DNA from: Amaranthus tricolor
Taxonomy: Eukaryota > Streptophyta > Magnoliopsida > Caryophyllales > Amaranthaceae
DNA: 64,000 bases
Assembly: GCF_026212465.1 (NCBI RefSeq)
Contig: NC_080059.1
Coordinates: 16,134,651-16,198,650 of the forward strand
Direction: 5' to 3'
In this document: in pieces, positions 1 to 11,502 of the stretch
Numbering within the stretch: the stretch's first letter is position 1
Layout: every line of letters begins with the position of its first letter
Position numbers and translations under genes: made by a program
Notes under the pieces: generated by a model
Seen by the model: only the letters and a program-made list of their open reading frames with translations
Told to the model about the DNA's origin: nothing
The model's database searches: none

Positions 1-3000
1 TCAAAAACCCCTTTAAATGGCAATTTAACATGTAATTTCTAACATATGACTACGAATTAAAAATTCTAAAACCATTTCAACATAATAATATATACCAAAT
101 AGTGTTTGTGTGCCAAGTTTCGTGCAAAGCAAGCCCTGTTTGAGCTACTTTATGCGCGAAAGTGCCTAAAAAGGTTAAAAACCATTGAAATTGCAACTTA
201 ACACACGTAATTTCTAGCATATAACTATTTTTTTCAATTCAAACCACTTCAACAAAAAAATATATACCAAATAGTGTTGTGTGCCAAGTTTCGTGCAAAT
301 CAAACCAATTTTGAGCTACTTTCCTGCGCGAAGAGCCAAAAAGCTCAAAAACTCTCTTAAATCGCAATTTAACATGTAGTTTCTAACATATGACTATGAT
401 TTTTAATTCTAACCATTTTAAACACGATAATATAAACCAAATAGTGTTGGGAACCAATTTCGTACAAAACAAACCATGTTTGAGCTACTTTATTTGCGAA
501 AGTGTCAAAAAAGCATAAAAACCCTTAAAATCGCAAGTTAGCACGTAATTTCTAGCATATCACTGAGCTACTTTATGCGCGAAGTGCAAAAAAAGCTCAA
601 TAAACCCTTTAAATGGCAATTTAACATGTAATTTCTAACATATGACTACGAATTAAAATTCTAACCATTTCAACATAATAATATATACCAAATAGTGTTA
701 TGTGCCAAGTTTCGTGCAAAACAAGCCCTGTTTGAGCTACTTTATGCGCGAAAGTGCCTAAAAAAGGTTAAAAACCATTGAAATTGCAACTTAAACACGT
801 AATTTCTAGCATGTAACTATTTTTTTCAATTCAAACCACTTCAACAAAAAAAATATACACCAAATAGTGTTGTGTGCCAAGTTTTCGTGCAAATCAAACC
901 AATTTTGAGCTACTTTATGCGCGAAGAGCCAAAAAAGCTCAAAAACCTCTTTAAATCGCAATTTAACATGTAATTTCTAACATATGACTATGATTTTTAA
1001 TTCTAACCATTTTAACACGATAATATAAACCAAATAGTGTTGGGAACCAATTTCGTACAAAACAAACCATGTTTGAGCTACTTTATTTGCGAAAGTGTCA
1101 AAAAAAGCATAAAAAACCCTTAAAATCGCAAGTTAGCACGTAATTTCTAGCATATCACTGAGCTACTTTATGCGCGAAGTGCAAAAAAAGCTCAAAAACC
1201 CTTTAAATGGCAATTTAACATGTAATTTCTAACATATGACTACGAATTAAAATTCTAACCATTTCAACATAATAATATATACCAAATAGTGTTGTGTGCC
1301 AAGTTTCGTGCAAAGCAAGCCCTGTTTGAGCTACTTTATGCGCGAAAGTGCCTAAAAAGGTTAAAAACCATTGAAATTGCAACTTAACACGTAATTTCTA
1401 GCATATAACTATTTTTTTCAATTCAAACCACTTCAACAAAAAAATATATACCAAATAGTGTTGTGTGCCAAGTTTCGTGCAAATCAAACCAATTTTGAGC
1501 TACTTTATGCGCGAAGAGCCAAAAAAGCTCAAAAACTCTTTAAATCGCAATTTAACATGTAATTTCTAACATATGACTATGATTTTTAATTCTAACCATT
1601 TTAACACGATAATATAAACCAAATAGTGTTGGGAAACCAATTTCGTACAAAACAAACCATGTTTGAGCTACTTTATTTGCGAAAGTGTCAAAAAAGCATA
1701 AAAACCCTTAAAATCGCAAGTTAGCACGTAATTTCTAGCATATCACTGAGCTACTTTATGCGCGAAGTGCAAAAAAAGCTCAAAAACCCTTTAAATGGCA
1801 ATTTAACATGTAATTTCTAACATATGACTACGAATTAAAATTCTAACCATTTCAACATAATAATATATACCAAATAGTGTTGTGTGCCAAGTTTCGTGCA
1901 AAGCAAGCCCTGTTTGAGCTACTTTATGCGCGAAAGTGCCTAAAAAGGTTAAAAACCATTGAAATTGCAACTTAACACGTAATTTCTAACATATAACTAT
2001 TTTTTTTCAATTCAAACCACTTCAACAAAAAAATATATTACCAAATAGTGTTGTGTGCCAAGTTTCGTGCAAATCAAACCAATTTTGAGCTACTTTCTGC
2101 GCGAAGAGCCAAAAAAGCTCAAAAAACTCTTTAAATCGCAATTTAACATGTAATTTCTAACATATGACTATGATTTTTAATTCTAACCATTTTAAACACG
2201 ATAATATAAACCAAATAGTGTTGGGAACCATTTCGTACAAAACAAACCATGTTTGAGCTACTTTATTTGCGAAAGTGTCAAAAAAGCATAAAAAACCCTT
2301 AAAATCGCAAGTTAGCACGTAATTTCTAGCATATCACTGAGCTACTTTATGCGCGAAGTGCAAAAAAAAAGCTCAAAAACCCCTTTAAATGGCAATTTAA
2401 CATGTAATTTCTAACATATGACTACGAATTAAAATTCTAACCATTTCAACATAATAATATATACCAAATAGTGTTGTGTGCCAAGTTTCGTGCAAAACAA
2501 GCCCTGTTTGAGCTACTTTATGCGCGAAAGTGCCTAAAAAGGTTAAAAACCATTGAAATTGCAACTTAACACGTAATTTCTAGCATATAACTATTTTTTT
2601 TCAATTCAAAACCACTTCAACAAAAAAATATATACCAAATAGTGTTGTGTGCCAAGTTTCGTGCAAATCAAACCAATTTTGAGCTACTTTATGCGCGAAG
2701 AGCCAAAAAAAGCTCAAAAACTCTTTAAATCGCAATTTAACATGTAATTTCTAACATATGACTATGATTTTTAATTCTAACCATTTTAACACGATAATAT
2801 AAACCAAATAGTGTTGGGAACCAATTTCGTACAAAACAAACCATGTTTGAGCTACTTTATTTGCGAAAGTGTCAAAAAAGCATAAAAACCCTTAAAATCG
2901 CAAGTTAGCACGTAATTTCTAGCATATCACTGAGCTACTTTATGCGCGAAGTGCAAAAAAAGCTCAAAAACCCTTTAAATGGCAATTTAACATGTAATTT

Positions 3001-4105
3001 CTAACATATGACTACGAATTAAAATTCTAACCATTTCAACATAATAATATATACCAAATAGTGTTGTGTACCAAGTTTCGTGCAAAACAAGCCCTGTTTG
3101 AGCTACTTTATGCGCGAAAGTGCCTAAAAAGGTTAAAAACCATTGAAATTGCAACTTAACACGTAATTTCTAGCATATAACTATTTTTTTCAATTCAAAC
3201 CACTTCAACAAAAAAATATATACCAAATAGTGTTGTGTGCCAAGTTTCGTGCAAATCAAACCAATTTTGAGCTACTTTATGCGCGAAGAGCCAAAAAAGC
3301 TCAAAAACTCTTTAAATCGCAATTTAACATGTAATTTCTAACATATGACTATGATTTTTAATTCTAACCATTTTAACACGATAATATAAACCAAATAGTG
3401 TTGGGAACCAATTTCGTACAAAACAAACCATGTTTGAGCTACTTTATTTGCGAAAGTGTCAAAAAAGCATAAAAACCCTTAAAATCGCAAGTTAGCACGT
3501 AATTTCTAGCATATCACTGAACTACTTTATGCGCGAAGTGCAAAAAAAGCTCAAAAACCCTTTAAATGGCAATTTAACATGTAATTTCTAACATATGACT
3601 ACGAATTAAAATTCTAACCATTTCAACATAATAATATATACCAAATAGTGTTGTGTGCCAAGTTTCGTGCAAAACAAGCCCTGTTTGAGCTACTTTATGC
3701 GCGAAAGTGCCTAAAAAGGTTAAAAACCATTGAAATTGCAACTTAACACGTAATTTCTAGCATATAACTATTTTTTTCAATTCAAACCACTTCAACAAAA
3801 AAATATATACCAAATAGTGTTGTGTGCCAAGTTTCGTGCAAATCAAACCAATTTTCAGCTACTTCATGCGCGAAGAGCCAAAAAAGCTCAAAAACTCTTT
3901 AAATCGCAATTTAACATGTAATTTCTAACATATGACTATGATTTTTAATTCTAACCATTTTAACACGATAATATAAACCAAATAGTGTTGGGAACCAATT
4001 TCGTACAAAACAAACCATGTTTGAGCTACTTTATTTGCGAAAGTGTCAAAAAAGCATAAAAACCCTTAAAATCGCAAGTTAGCACGTAATTTCTAGCATA
4101 TCACT

Positions 4106-4692
4106 GAGCTACTTTATGCGCGAAGTGCAAAAAAAGCTCAAAAACCCTTTAAATGGCAATTTAACATGTAATTTCTAACATATGACTACGAATTAAAATT
4201 CTAACCATTTCAACATAATAATATATACCAAATAGTGTTGTGTGCCAAGTTTCGTGCGAAACAAGCCCTGTTTGAGCTACTTTATGCGCGAAAGTGCCTA
4301 AAAAGGTTAAAAACCATTGAAATTGCAACTTAACACGTAATTTCTAGCATATAACTATTTTTTTCAATTCAAACCACTTCAACAAAAAAATATATACCAA
4401 ATAGTATTGTGTGCCAAGTTTCGTGCAAATCAAACCAATTTTGAGCTACTTTATGCGCGAAGAGCCAAAAAAGCTCAAAAACTCTTTAAATCGCAATTTA
4501 ACATGTAATTTCTAACATATGACTATGATTTTTAATTCTAACCATTTTAACATGATAATATAAACCAAATAGTGTTGGGAACCAATTTCGTACAAAACAA
4601 ACCATGTTTGAGCTACTTTATTTGCGAAAGTGTCAAAAAAGCATAAAAACCCTTAAAATCGCAAGTTAGCACGTAATTTCTAGCATATCACT
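4106..4692 (+). repeat. Representative 587-bp HOR unit (3.5 monomers)
   Basis: Monomer A is 4106-4273, B is 4274-4442, C is 4443-4609, and truncated D is 4610-4692. D ends in CATATCACT and joins the GAGCTAC of the next A directly, so half a monomer is missing. Three neighbouring units each measure exactly 587 bp by my count. Confidence 0.92.
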
Positions 4693-5534
4693 GAGCTACT
4701 TTATGCGCGAAGTGCAAAAAAAGCTCAAAAACCCTTTAAATGGCAATTTAACATGTAATTTCTAACATATGACTACGAATTAAGATTCTAACCATTTCAA
4801 CATAATAATATATACCAAATAGTGTTGTGTGCCAAGTTTCGTGCAAAACAAGCCCTGTTTGAGCTACTTTATGCGCGAAAGTGCCTAAAAAGGTTAAAAA
4901 CCATTGAAATTGCAACTTAACACGTAATTTCTAGCATATAACTATTTTTTTCAATTCAAACCACTTCAACAAAAAAAAATATACCAAATAGTATTGTGTG
5001 CCAAGTTTCGTGCAAATCAAACCAATTTTGAGCTACTTTATGCGCGAAGAGCCAAAAAAGCTCAAAAACTCTTTAAATCGCAATTTAACATGTAATTTCT
5101 AACATATGACTATGATTTTTAATTCTAACCATTTTAACACGATAATATAAACCAAATAGTGTTGGGAACCAATTTCGTACAAAACAAACCATGTTTGATC
5201 TACTTTATTTGCGAAAGTGTCAAAAAAGCATAAAAACCCTTAAAATCGCAAGTTAGCACGTAATTTCTAGCATATCACTTTGATTATCAATTATAAGCAG
5301 TTCAACACAATAATATATACCAAATAGTGTTGTGTGCTAAGTTTCTTGTAAAACAAACCAAGTATGAGCTACTTAATACGCGAAAGTGCCAAAAAAGAAT
5401 AAAAAACCTTAAAATCGCAACTTAACTAGTAATTTCTAGCATATCACTATGATTTTCAATTATTACCACTTCAACACAATAATATTTACCAAATAGTGTT
5501 GTGTGCCAAGCTTCGTGCAAAACAAACCAAGTTT
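4693..5534 (+). repeat. Undeleted 842-bp five-monomer unit
   Basis: A, B and C are followed by a complete D monomer (5197-5365) and an extra E monomer (5366-5534). Compared with the 587-bp unit this adds exactly 255 bp (5280-5534), which is the last 86 bp of D plus all of E. It is most simply the parental five-monomer HOR from which the 587-bp form arose by deletion. A second copy lies at 7298-8140. Confidence 0.9.
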
Positions 5535-6121
5535 GAGCTACTTTATGCGCGAAGTGCAAAAAAAGCTCAAAAACCCTTTAAATGGCAATTTAACATGTAA
5601 TTTCTAACATATGACTACGAATTAAAATTCTAACCATTTCAACATAATAATATATACCAAATAGTGTTGTGTGCCAAGTTTCGTGCGAAACAAGCCCTGT
5701 TTGAGCTACTTTATGCGCGAAAGTGCCTAAAAAGGTTAAAAACCATTGAAATTGCAACTTAACACGTAATTTCTAGCATATAACTATTTTTTTCAATTCA
5801 AACCACTTCAACAAAAAAATATATACCAAATAGTGTTGTGTGCCAAGTTTCGTGCAAATCAAACCAATTTTGAGCTACTTTATGCGCGAAGAGCCAAAAA
5901 AGCTCAAAAACTCTTTAAATCGCAATTTAACATGTAATTTCTAACATATGACTATGATTTTTAATTCTAACCATTTTAACACGATAATATAAACCAAATA
6001 GTGTTGGGAACCAATTTCGTACAAAACAAACCATGTTTGAGCTACTTTATTTGCGAAAGTGTCAAAAAAGCATAAAAACCCTTAAAATCGCAAGTTAGCA
6101 CGTAATTTCTAGCATATCACT

Positions 6122-8140
6122 GAACTACTTTATGCGCGAAGTGCAAAAAAAGCTCAAAAACCCTTTAAATGGCAATTTAACATGTAATTTCTAACATATG
6201 ACTACGAATTAAAATTCTAACCATTTCAACATAATAATATATACCAAATAGTGTTGTGTGCCAAGTTTCGTGCAAAACAAGCCCTGTTTGAGCTACTTTA
6301 TGCGCGAAAGTGCCTAAAAAGGTTAAAAACCATTGAAATTGCAACTTAACACGTAATTTCTAGCATATAACTATTTTTTTTCAATTCAAACCACTTCAAC
6401 AAAAAAATATATACCAAATAGTGTTGTGTGCCAAGTTTCGTGCAAATCAAACCAATTTTCAGCTACTTCATGCGCGAAGAGCCAAAAAAGCTCAAAAACT
6501 CTTTAAATCGCAATTTAACATGTAATTTCTAACATATGACTATGATTTTTAATTCTAACCATTTTAACACGATAATATAAACCAAATAGTGTTGGGAACC
6601 AATTTCGTACAAAACAAACCATGTTTGAGCTACTTTATTTGCGAAAGTGTCAAAAAAGCATAAAAACCCTTAAAATCGCAAGTTAGCACGTAATTTCTAG
6701 CATATCACTGAGCTACTTTATGCGCGAAGTGCAAAAAAAAGCTCAAAAACCCTTTAAATGGCAATTTATCATGTAATTTCTAACATATGACTACGAATTA
6801 AAATTCTAACCATTTCAACATAATAATATATACCAAATAGTGTTGTGTGCCAAGTTTCGTGCGAAACAAGCCCTGTTTGAGCTACTTTATGCGCGAAAGT
6901 GCCTAAAAAGGTTAAAAACCATTGAAATTGCAACTTAACACGTAATTTCTAGCATATAACTATTTTTTTCAATTCAAACCACTTCAACAAAAAAATATAT
7001 ACCAAATAGTATTGTGTGCCAAGTTTCGTGCAAATCAAACCAATTTTGAGCTACTTTATGCGCGAAGAGCCAAAAAAGCTCAAAAACTCTTTAAATCGCA
7101 ATTTAACATGTAATTTCTAACATATGACTATGATTTTTAATTCTAACCATTTTAACATGATAATATAAACCAAATAGTGTTGGGAACCAATTTCGTACAA
7201 AACAAACCATGTTTGAGCTACTTTATTTGCGAAAGTGTCAAAAAAGCATAAAAACCCTTAAAATCGCAAGTTAGCACGTAATTTCTAGCATATCACTGAG
7301 CTACTTTATGCGCGAAGTGCAAAAAAAAGCTCAAAAACCCTTTAAATGGCAATTTAACATGTAATTTCTAACATATGACTACGAATTAAGATTCTAACCA
7401 TTTCAACATAATAATATATACCAAATAGTGTTGTGTGCCAAGTTTCGTGCAAAACAAGCCCTGTTTGAGCTACTTTATGCGCGAAAGTGCCTAAAAAGGT
7501 TAAAAACCATTGAAATTGCAACTTAACACGTAATTTCTAGCATATAACTATTTTTTTCAATTCAAACCACTTCAACAAAAAAAAATATACCAAATAGTAT
7601 TGTGTGCCAAGTTTCGTGCAAATCAAACCAATTTTGAGCTACTTTATGCGCGAAGAGCCAAAAAAGCTCAAAAACTCTTTAAATCGCAATTTAACATGTA
7701 ATTTCTAACATATGACTATGATTTTTAATTCTAACCATTTTAACACGATAATATAAACCAAATAGTGTTGGGAACCAATTTCGTACAAAACAAACCATGT
7801 TTGATCTACTTTATTTGCGAAAGTGTCAAAAAAGCATAAAAACCCTTAAAATCGCAAGTTAGCACGTAATTTCTAGCATATCACTTTGATTATCAATTAT
7901 AAGCAGTTCAACACAATAATATATACCAAATAGTGTTGTGTGCTAAGTTTCTTGTAAAACAAACCAAGTATGAGCTACTTAATACGCGAAAGTGCCAAAA
8001 AAGAATAAAAAACCTTAAAATCGCAACTTAACTAGTAATTTCTAGCATATCACTATGATTTTCAATTATTACCACTTCAACACAATAATATTTACCAAAT
8101 AGTGTTGTGTGCCAAGCTTCGTGCAAAACAAACCAAGTTT
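6122..8140 (+). repeat. 2,603-bp super-repeat, copy 2 (incomplete)
   Basis: It carries the same ordered private variants as 3519-5534. It stops at the end of the 842-bp unit, just before the array leaves family I, so the last 587-bp component is missing. Confidence 0.83.
7298..8140 (+). repeat. Second 842/843-bp five-monomer unit
   Basis: It has the same structure as the unit at 4693, including the private variants GAATTAAGATT in A, an extended A-run before ATATACC in B, and TTTGATCTAC opening D. It is therefore a paralogous copy made by a larger duplication, not an independent retention of the full form. It closes subarray I. Confidence 0.88.
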
Positions 8141-8308
8141 GAGCTACTTTATGCGCGAAGTGCAAAAAAAGCTCAAAAACCCTTTAAATTGCAATTTAAC
8201 ATGTAATTTCTAACATATGACTATGACTTTAAATTCTAACCATTTCAACATAATAATATATACCAAATAGTGTTGTGTGCCAAGTTTCGTGCAAAACAAA
8301 CCAAGTTT

Positions 8309-8373
8309 GAGCTACTTCTTTCGCGAAAGTGCCAAAAATGCTTAAAAACCATTGAAATCGCAACTTAATGTTT
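8309..8373 (+). repeat. 65-bp truncated monomer at the I/II boundary
   Basis: Only 65 bp separate two GAGCTAC boxes (8309 and 8374) where about 168 is normal. The fragment breaks off after AATCGCAACTTAA and rejoins at TGTTTGAGCTAC. Family I type monomers lie to its left and a different family starts at its right, so the scar marks the subarray boundary. Confidence 0.88.
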
Positions 8374-8811
8374 GAGCTACTTTATGCGCGAAAGTGCCAA
8401 AAAATGTTAAAAACTCTTAAAATCGCAACTTAGCTAGTAATTTCTAGCATATGACAATGATTTTCAACTATAACCACTTCAACACAATAATATATACGAA
8501 ATAGTGTTATGTGCCAAGTTTCGTCCAAAACAAACCAAGTTTGAGCTATTTTATGCGCGGAGTGCTATAAAGCTTAAAAACCCTTTAAATCGCAATTTAA
8601 CATGTAATTTCTATCATATGACTATGATTTTCAATTATAACCACCTCAACACAATAATATATATACCATATAGTGTTGTGTGCCAATTTTGTGCAAAACA
8701 AAACAAGTTTGATCAACTTTATGCGCGAAAGTGCAAAAAAATCTTTAAAACCATTAAAATCGCAACTTATCACGTAATTTCTAGCATATGACTATAATTT
8801 TTAATTCAAAC

Positions 8812-11502
8812 CACTTCAACACACATATATATACCAAATAGTGTTGTGTGCCAAGTTTGGTGCAGAACAAACCAAGTTTGAGCTACTTTATGCGCGAAAG
8901 TGTCAAAAAATCTTAAAAACCCTTAAAATCGCAACTTAGCGCGTAATTTCTAGCATATGACTATGATATTCAATTGTAACTACTTCAACACGATTATATA
9001 TACCAAATAATGTTGTGTGCCAAGTTTCATGCAAAATAAACCATGTTAAATCTACTTTATTCGCAAAAGTGCCATAAATGCTAAAAAACCCTAAAATTGA
9101 ATATGAAATCCTTAATTACTAGAATATGAATATGATTGTCAATTCTAACCACTTTAACACAAAAATATATACTAAATAGTGTTGTGTGCCAAGTTTCGGG
9201 CAAAACAAGCCATGTTTGAGCATCTTTATGCGCGTGCCAAAAAAGCTCAAAAACCCTTTAAATTGCAATTTAACATGTAATTTCTAACATATGACTATGA
9301 TTTTTAATTCTAACCATTTCAACACGATAATATAAACCAAATAGTGTTGGGAGCCAATTTCGTGCAAAACAAAGCATGTTTGAGCTATTTTATTTACGAA
9401 AGTGTAAAAAAAGCATAAGAACCCTTAAAATCATAACTTAGCACGTAATTTCTTGCATATCACTTTGATTTTCAATTTTATGCACTTCAACACAATAATA
9501 TATACCAAATAGTGTTGTGTGCAAAGTTTCGTGTAAATCAAACCAAGTATGAGCTACTTAATGCGCGAAAGTGTCAAAAAATAAAAACGCTTAAAATCGA
9601 AACTTAGCAGGTATTTTCTTACATATGACTATGATTTTATATTCTAACTACTTCAACACGATTATATATACCAAATAGTGTTGCGTTCCAATTTCGTTGA
9701 AAACAAACCAAGTTTGAGTTACTTTATGCGCGAAAGTGCCAAAAAATCTTAAAAACTCTTAAAATCGCAACTTAGCTAGTATTTGATAGCATAAGACTAT
9801 GATTTTCAATTATAACCACTTCAACACAATAATATATACCAAATAGTGTTATGTGCCAAGTTTCGTGCAAAACAAACCAAGTTTGAGTTACTTTATGCGC
9901 GGAGTGCCAAAAAAGCTTTAAAACCCGTTAAATCGCAATTTAACATGTAATTTTTATCATATGAATATGATTTTAAATTATAACAACTTCAACTCAATAA
10001 TATATACCAAATATTGTTGCGTGTCAATTTCGTGCAAAACAAACCAAGTTTGATCTACTTTATGCGCGAAAGTGCCAAAAACGCTTAAAAACCATTGAAA
10101 TCGCAACTTAGCACGTAATTTCTAGCATATGACTATGATTTTCCATTATAACCACTTCAACACAATAATATATACCAAATTGTGTTGCGTTCCAATTTCG
10201 TGCAAAATAAACCAAGTTTGAGCTATTTTATGCGCGGAGTGCCAAAAAAGCTTAAAAACCCTTTAAATCGCAATTTAACATGTAATTTCTATCATATGAC
10301 TATGATTTTCAATTATAACCACCTCAACACAATAATATATATACCATATAGTGTTGTGTGCCAATTTCGTGCAAAACAAACCAAGTTTGAGCTATTTTAT
10401 GCACGGAGTGCCAAAAAAGCTTAAAAACCCTTTAAATCGCAATTTAACATGTAATTGCTATCATATGACTATGATTTTCAATTATAACCACCTCAACACA
10501 ATAATATATATACCATATAGTGTTGTGTGCCAATTTCGTGCAAAACAAACCAAGTTTGATCTACTTTATGCGCGAAAGTGCAAAAAAATCTTTAAAACCA
10601 TTAAAATCGCAACTTAACACGTAATTTCTAGCATATGACTATGATTTTTAATTCTAACCACTTCAACACACAAATATATACCAAATAGTGTTGTGTGCCA
10701 AGTTTCGTGCAAAACAAACCAAGTTTGAGCTACTTTAAGCACGAAAGTGTCAAAAAACCTGAAAAACGCTAAAAAACGCTACTTATCAGGTATTTTCTAA
10801 CATATGACTATGATTTTCAATTCTAACTATTTAAACACGATTATATATACCAAATAGTGTTGTGTTCAAAGTTTTGTGCAAAACAAACCAAGTTAAATCT
10901 ACTTTATTCGCAAAAGTGCCATAAATGCTAAAAAAACCCTTAAAATCGAAACTTAGCAAGTAATTTCTAGCATATGAATATGATTTTCAATGCTAACCAC
11001 ATTAACACAAAAATATATACTAAATAGTGTTGTGTGCAAAGTTTCGTGCAAAACAAGTCCTGTTTGAGCTACTTTATGCGCGAAAGTGCCAAAAAAGGTT
11101 AAAAACCATTGAAATTGCAACTTAACACGTAATTTCTAGCATATAACTATTTTTTTCAATTCAAACCACTTCAACAAAAAAATATATACCAAATAGTGTT
11201 GTGTGCCATGTTTCGTGCAAAACAAACAAAGTTTGAGCTACTTTATGCGCGAAGAGCCCAAAAAGCTCAAAAACTCTTTAAATCGCAATTTAACATGTAA
11301 TTTCTAACATGTGACTATGATTTTTAATTCTAACCATTTTAACACGATAATATAAACCAAATAGTGTTGGGAACCAATTTCGTACAAAACAAACCATGTT
11401 TGAGCTACTTTATTTGCGAAAGTGTCAAAAAAGCATAAAAACCCTTAAAATCGCAAGTTAGCACATAATTTCTAGCATATCACTTTGATTATCAATTATA
11501 AG
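8812..11502 (+). repeat. 2,691-bp duplicated segment, copy 1 (16 monomers)
   Basis: It matches 11,503-13,310 at a constant offset of 2,691 bp. Shared rare variants include CCAAGTTTGGTGCAGAAC (8851 and 11542), TTACTAGAATATGAATATG (near 9118 and 11809), GCATCTTTATGCGCGTGCC and CGTGCAAAATAAACCAAG. The last ~440 bp are family I type and have no counterpart in the truncated second copy. Confidence 0.85.
11066..11502 (+). repeat. Island of family I monomers (B-C-D) inside subarray II
   Basis: Three successive monomers have the family I order and markers: CCTGTTTGAGCTAC followed by AAAAAAGGTTAAAAACC (B, from 11066), GAAGAGCCC with GTTGGGAACC (C, from 11235), and TATTTGCGAAAGTGTC with CACTTTGATTATC (D, from 11402). 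D is undeleted up to about 11,502. There it switches to the start of the second 2,691-bp copy. The island therefore sits exactly at a duplication breakpoint. Confidence 0.85.

Larger units (their letters stand above)
3519..6121 (+). repeat. 2,603-bp super-repeat, copy 1
   Basis: Two 587-bp units, the 842-bp unit and one more 587-bp unit form a block of 2,603 bp. The block recurs at an offset of 2,603-2,606 bp, shown by shared private variants: CACTGAACTAC at the start, TTTTCAGCTACTTCATG, CATGATAATATAAACC and GAATTAAGATT. It is a second level of hierarchy above the 587-bp unit. Confidence 0.85.
1..8308 (+). repeat. Subarray I: 587-bp higher-order repeat
   Basis: This is the most homogeneous part of the window. 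The unit is three full monomers (168, 169 and 167 bp) plus an 83-bp truncated fourth monomer. Unit starts (A-type monomer box) are at about 565, 1160, 1748, 2339, 2932, 3519, 4106, 4693, 5535, 6122, 6710, 7298 and 8141. The monomers are told apart by GAAGTGCAAAAAAAGCTC (A), AAGTGCCTAAAAAGG (B), GAAGAGCC with GTGTTGGGAACC (C) and TATTTGCGAAAGTGTC (D). Units after 2.9 kb are almost identical, which implies recent amplification. Units before 2.9 kb carry many one-base homopolymer indels. No gene or mobile element is present. Confidence 0.93.

Noticed and set aside
1..8308. CRISPR-like regular spacing of short conserved motifs
   Set aside because: The intervals between motifs are themselves conserved repeats of the same monomer. 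There are no unique spacers, no cas genes and no leader.
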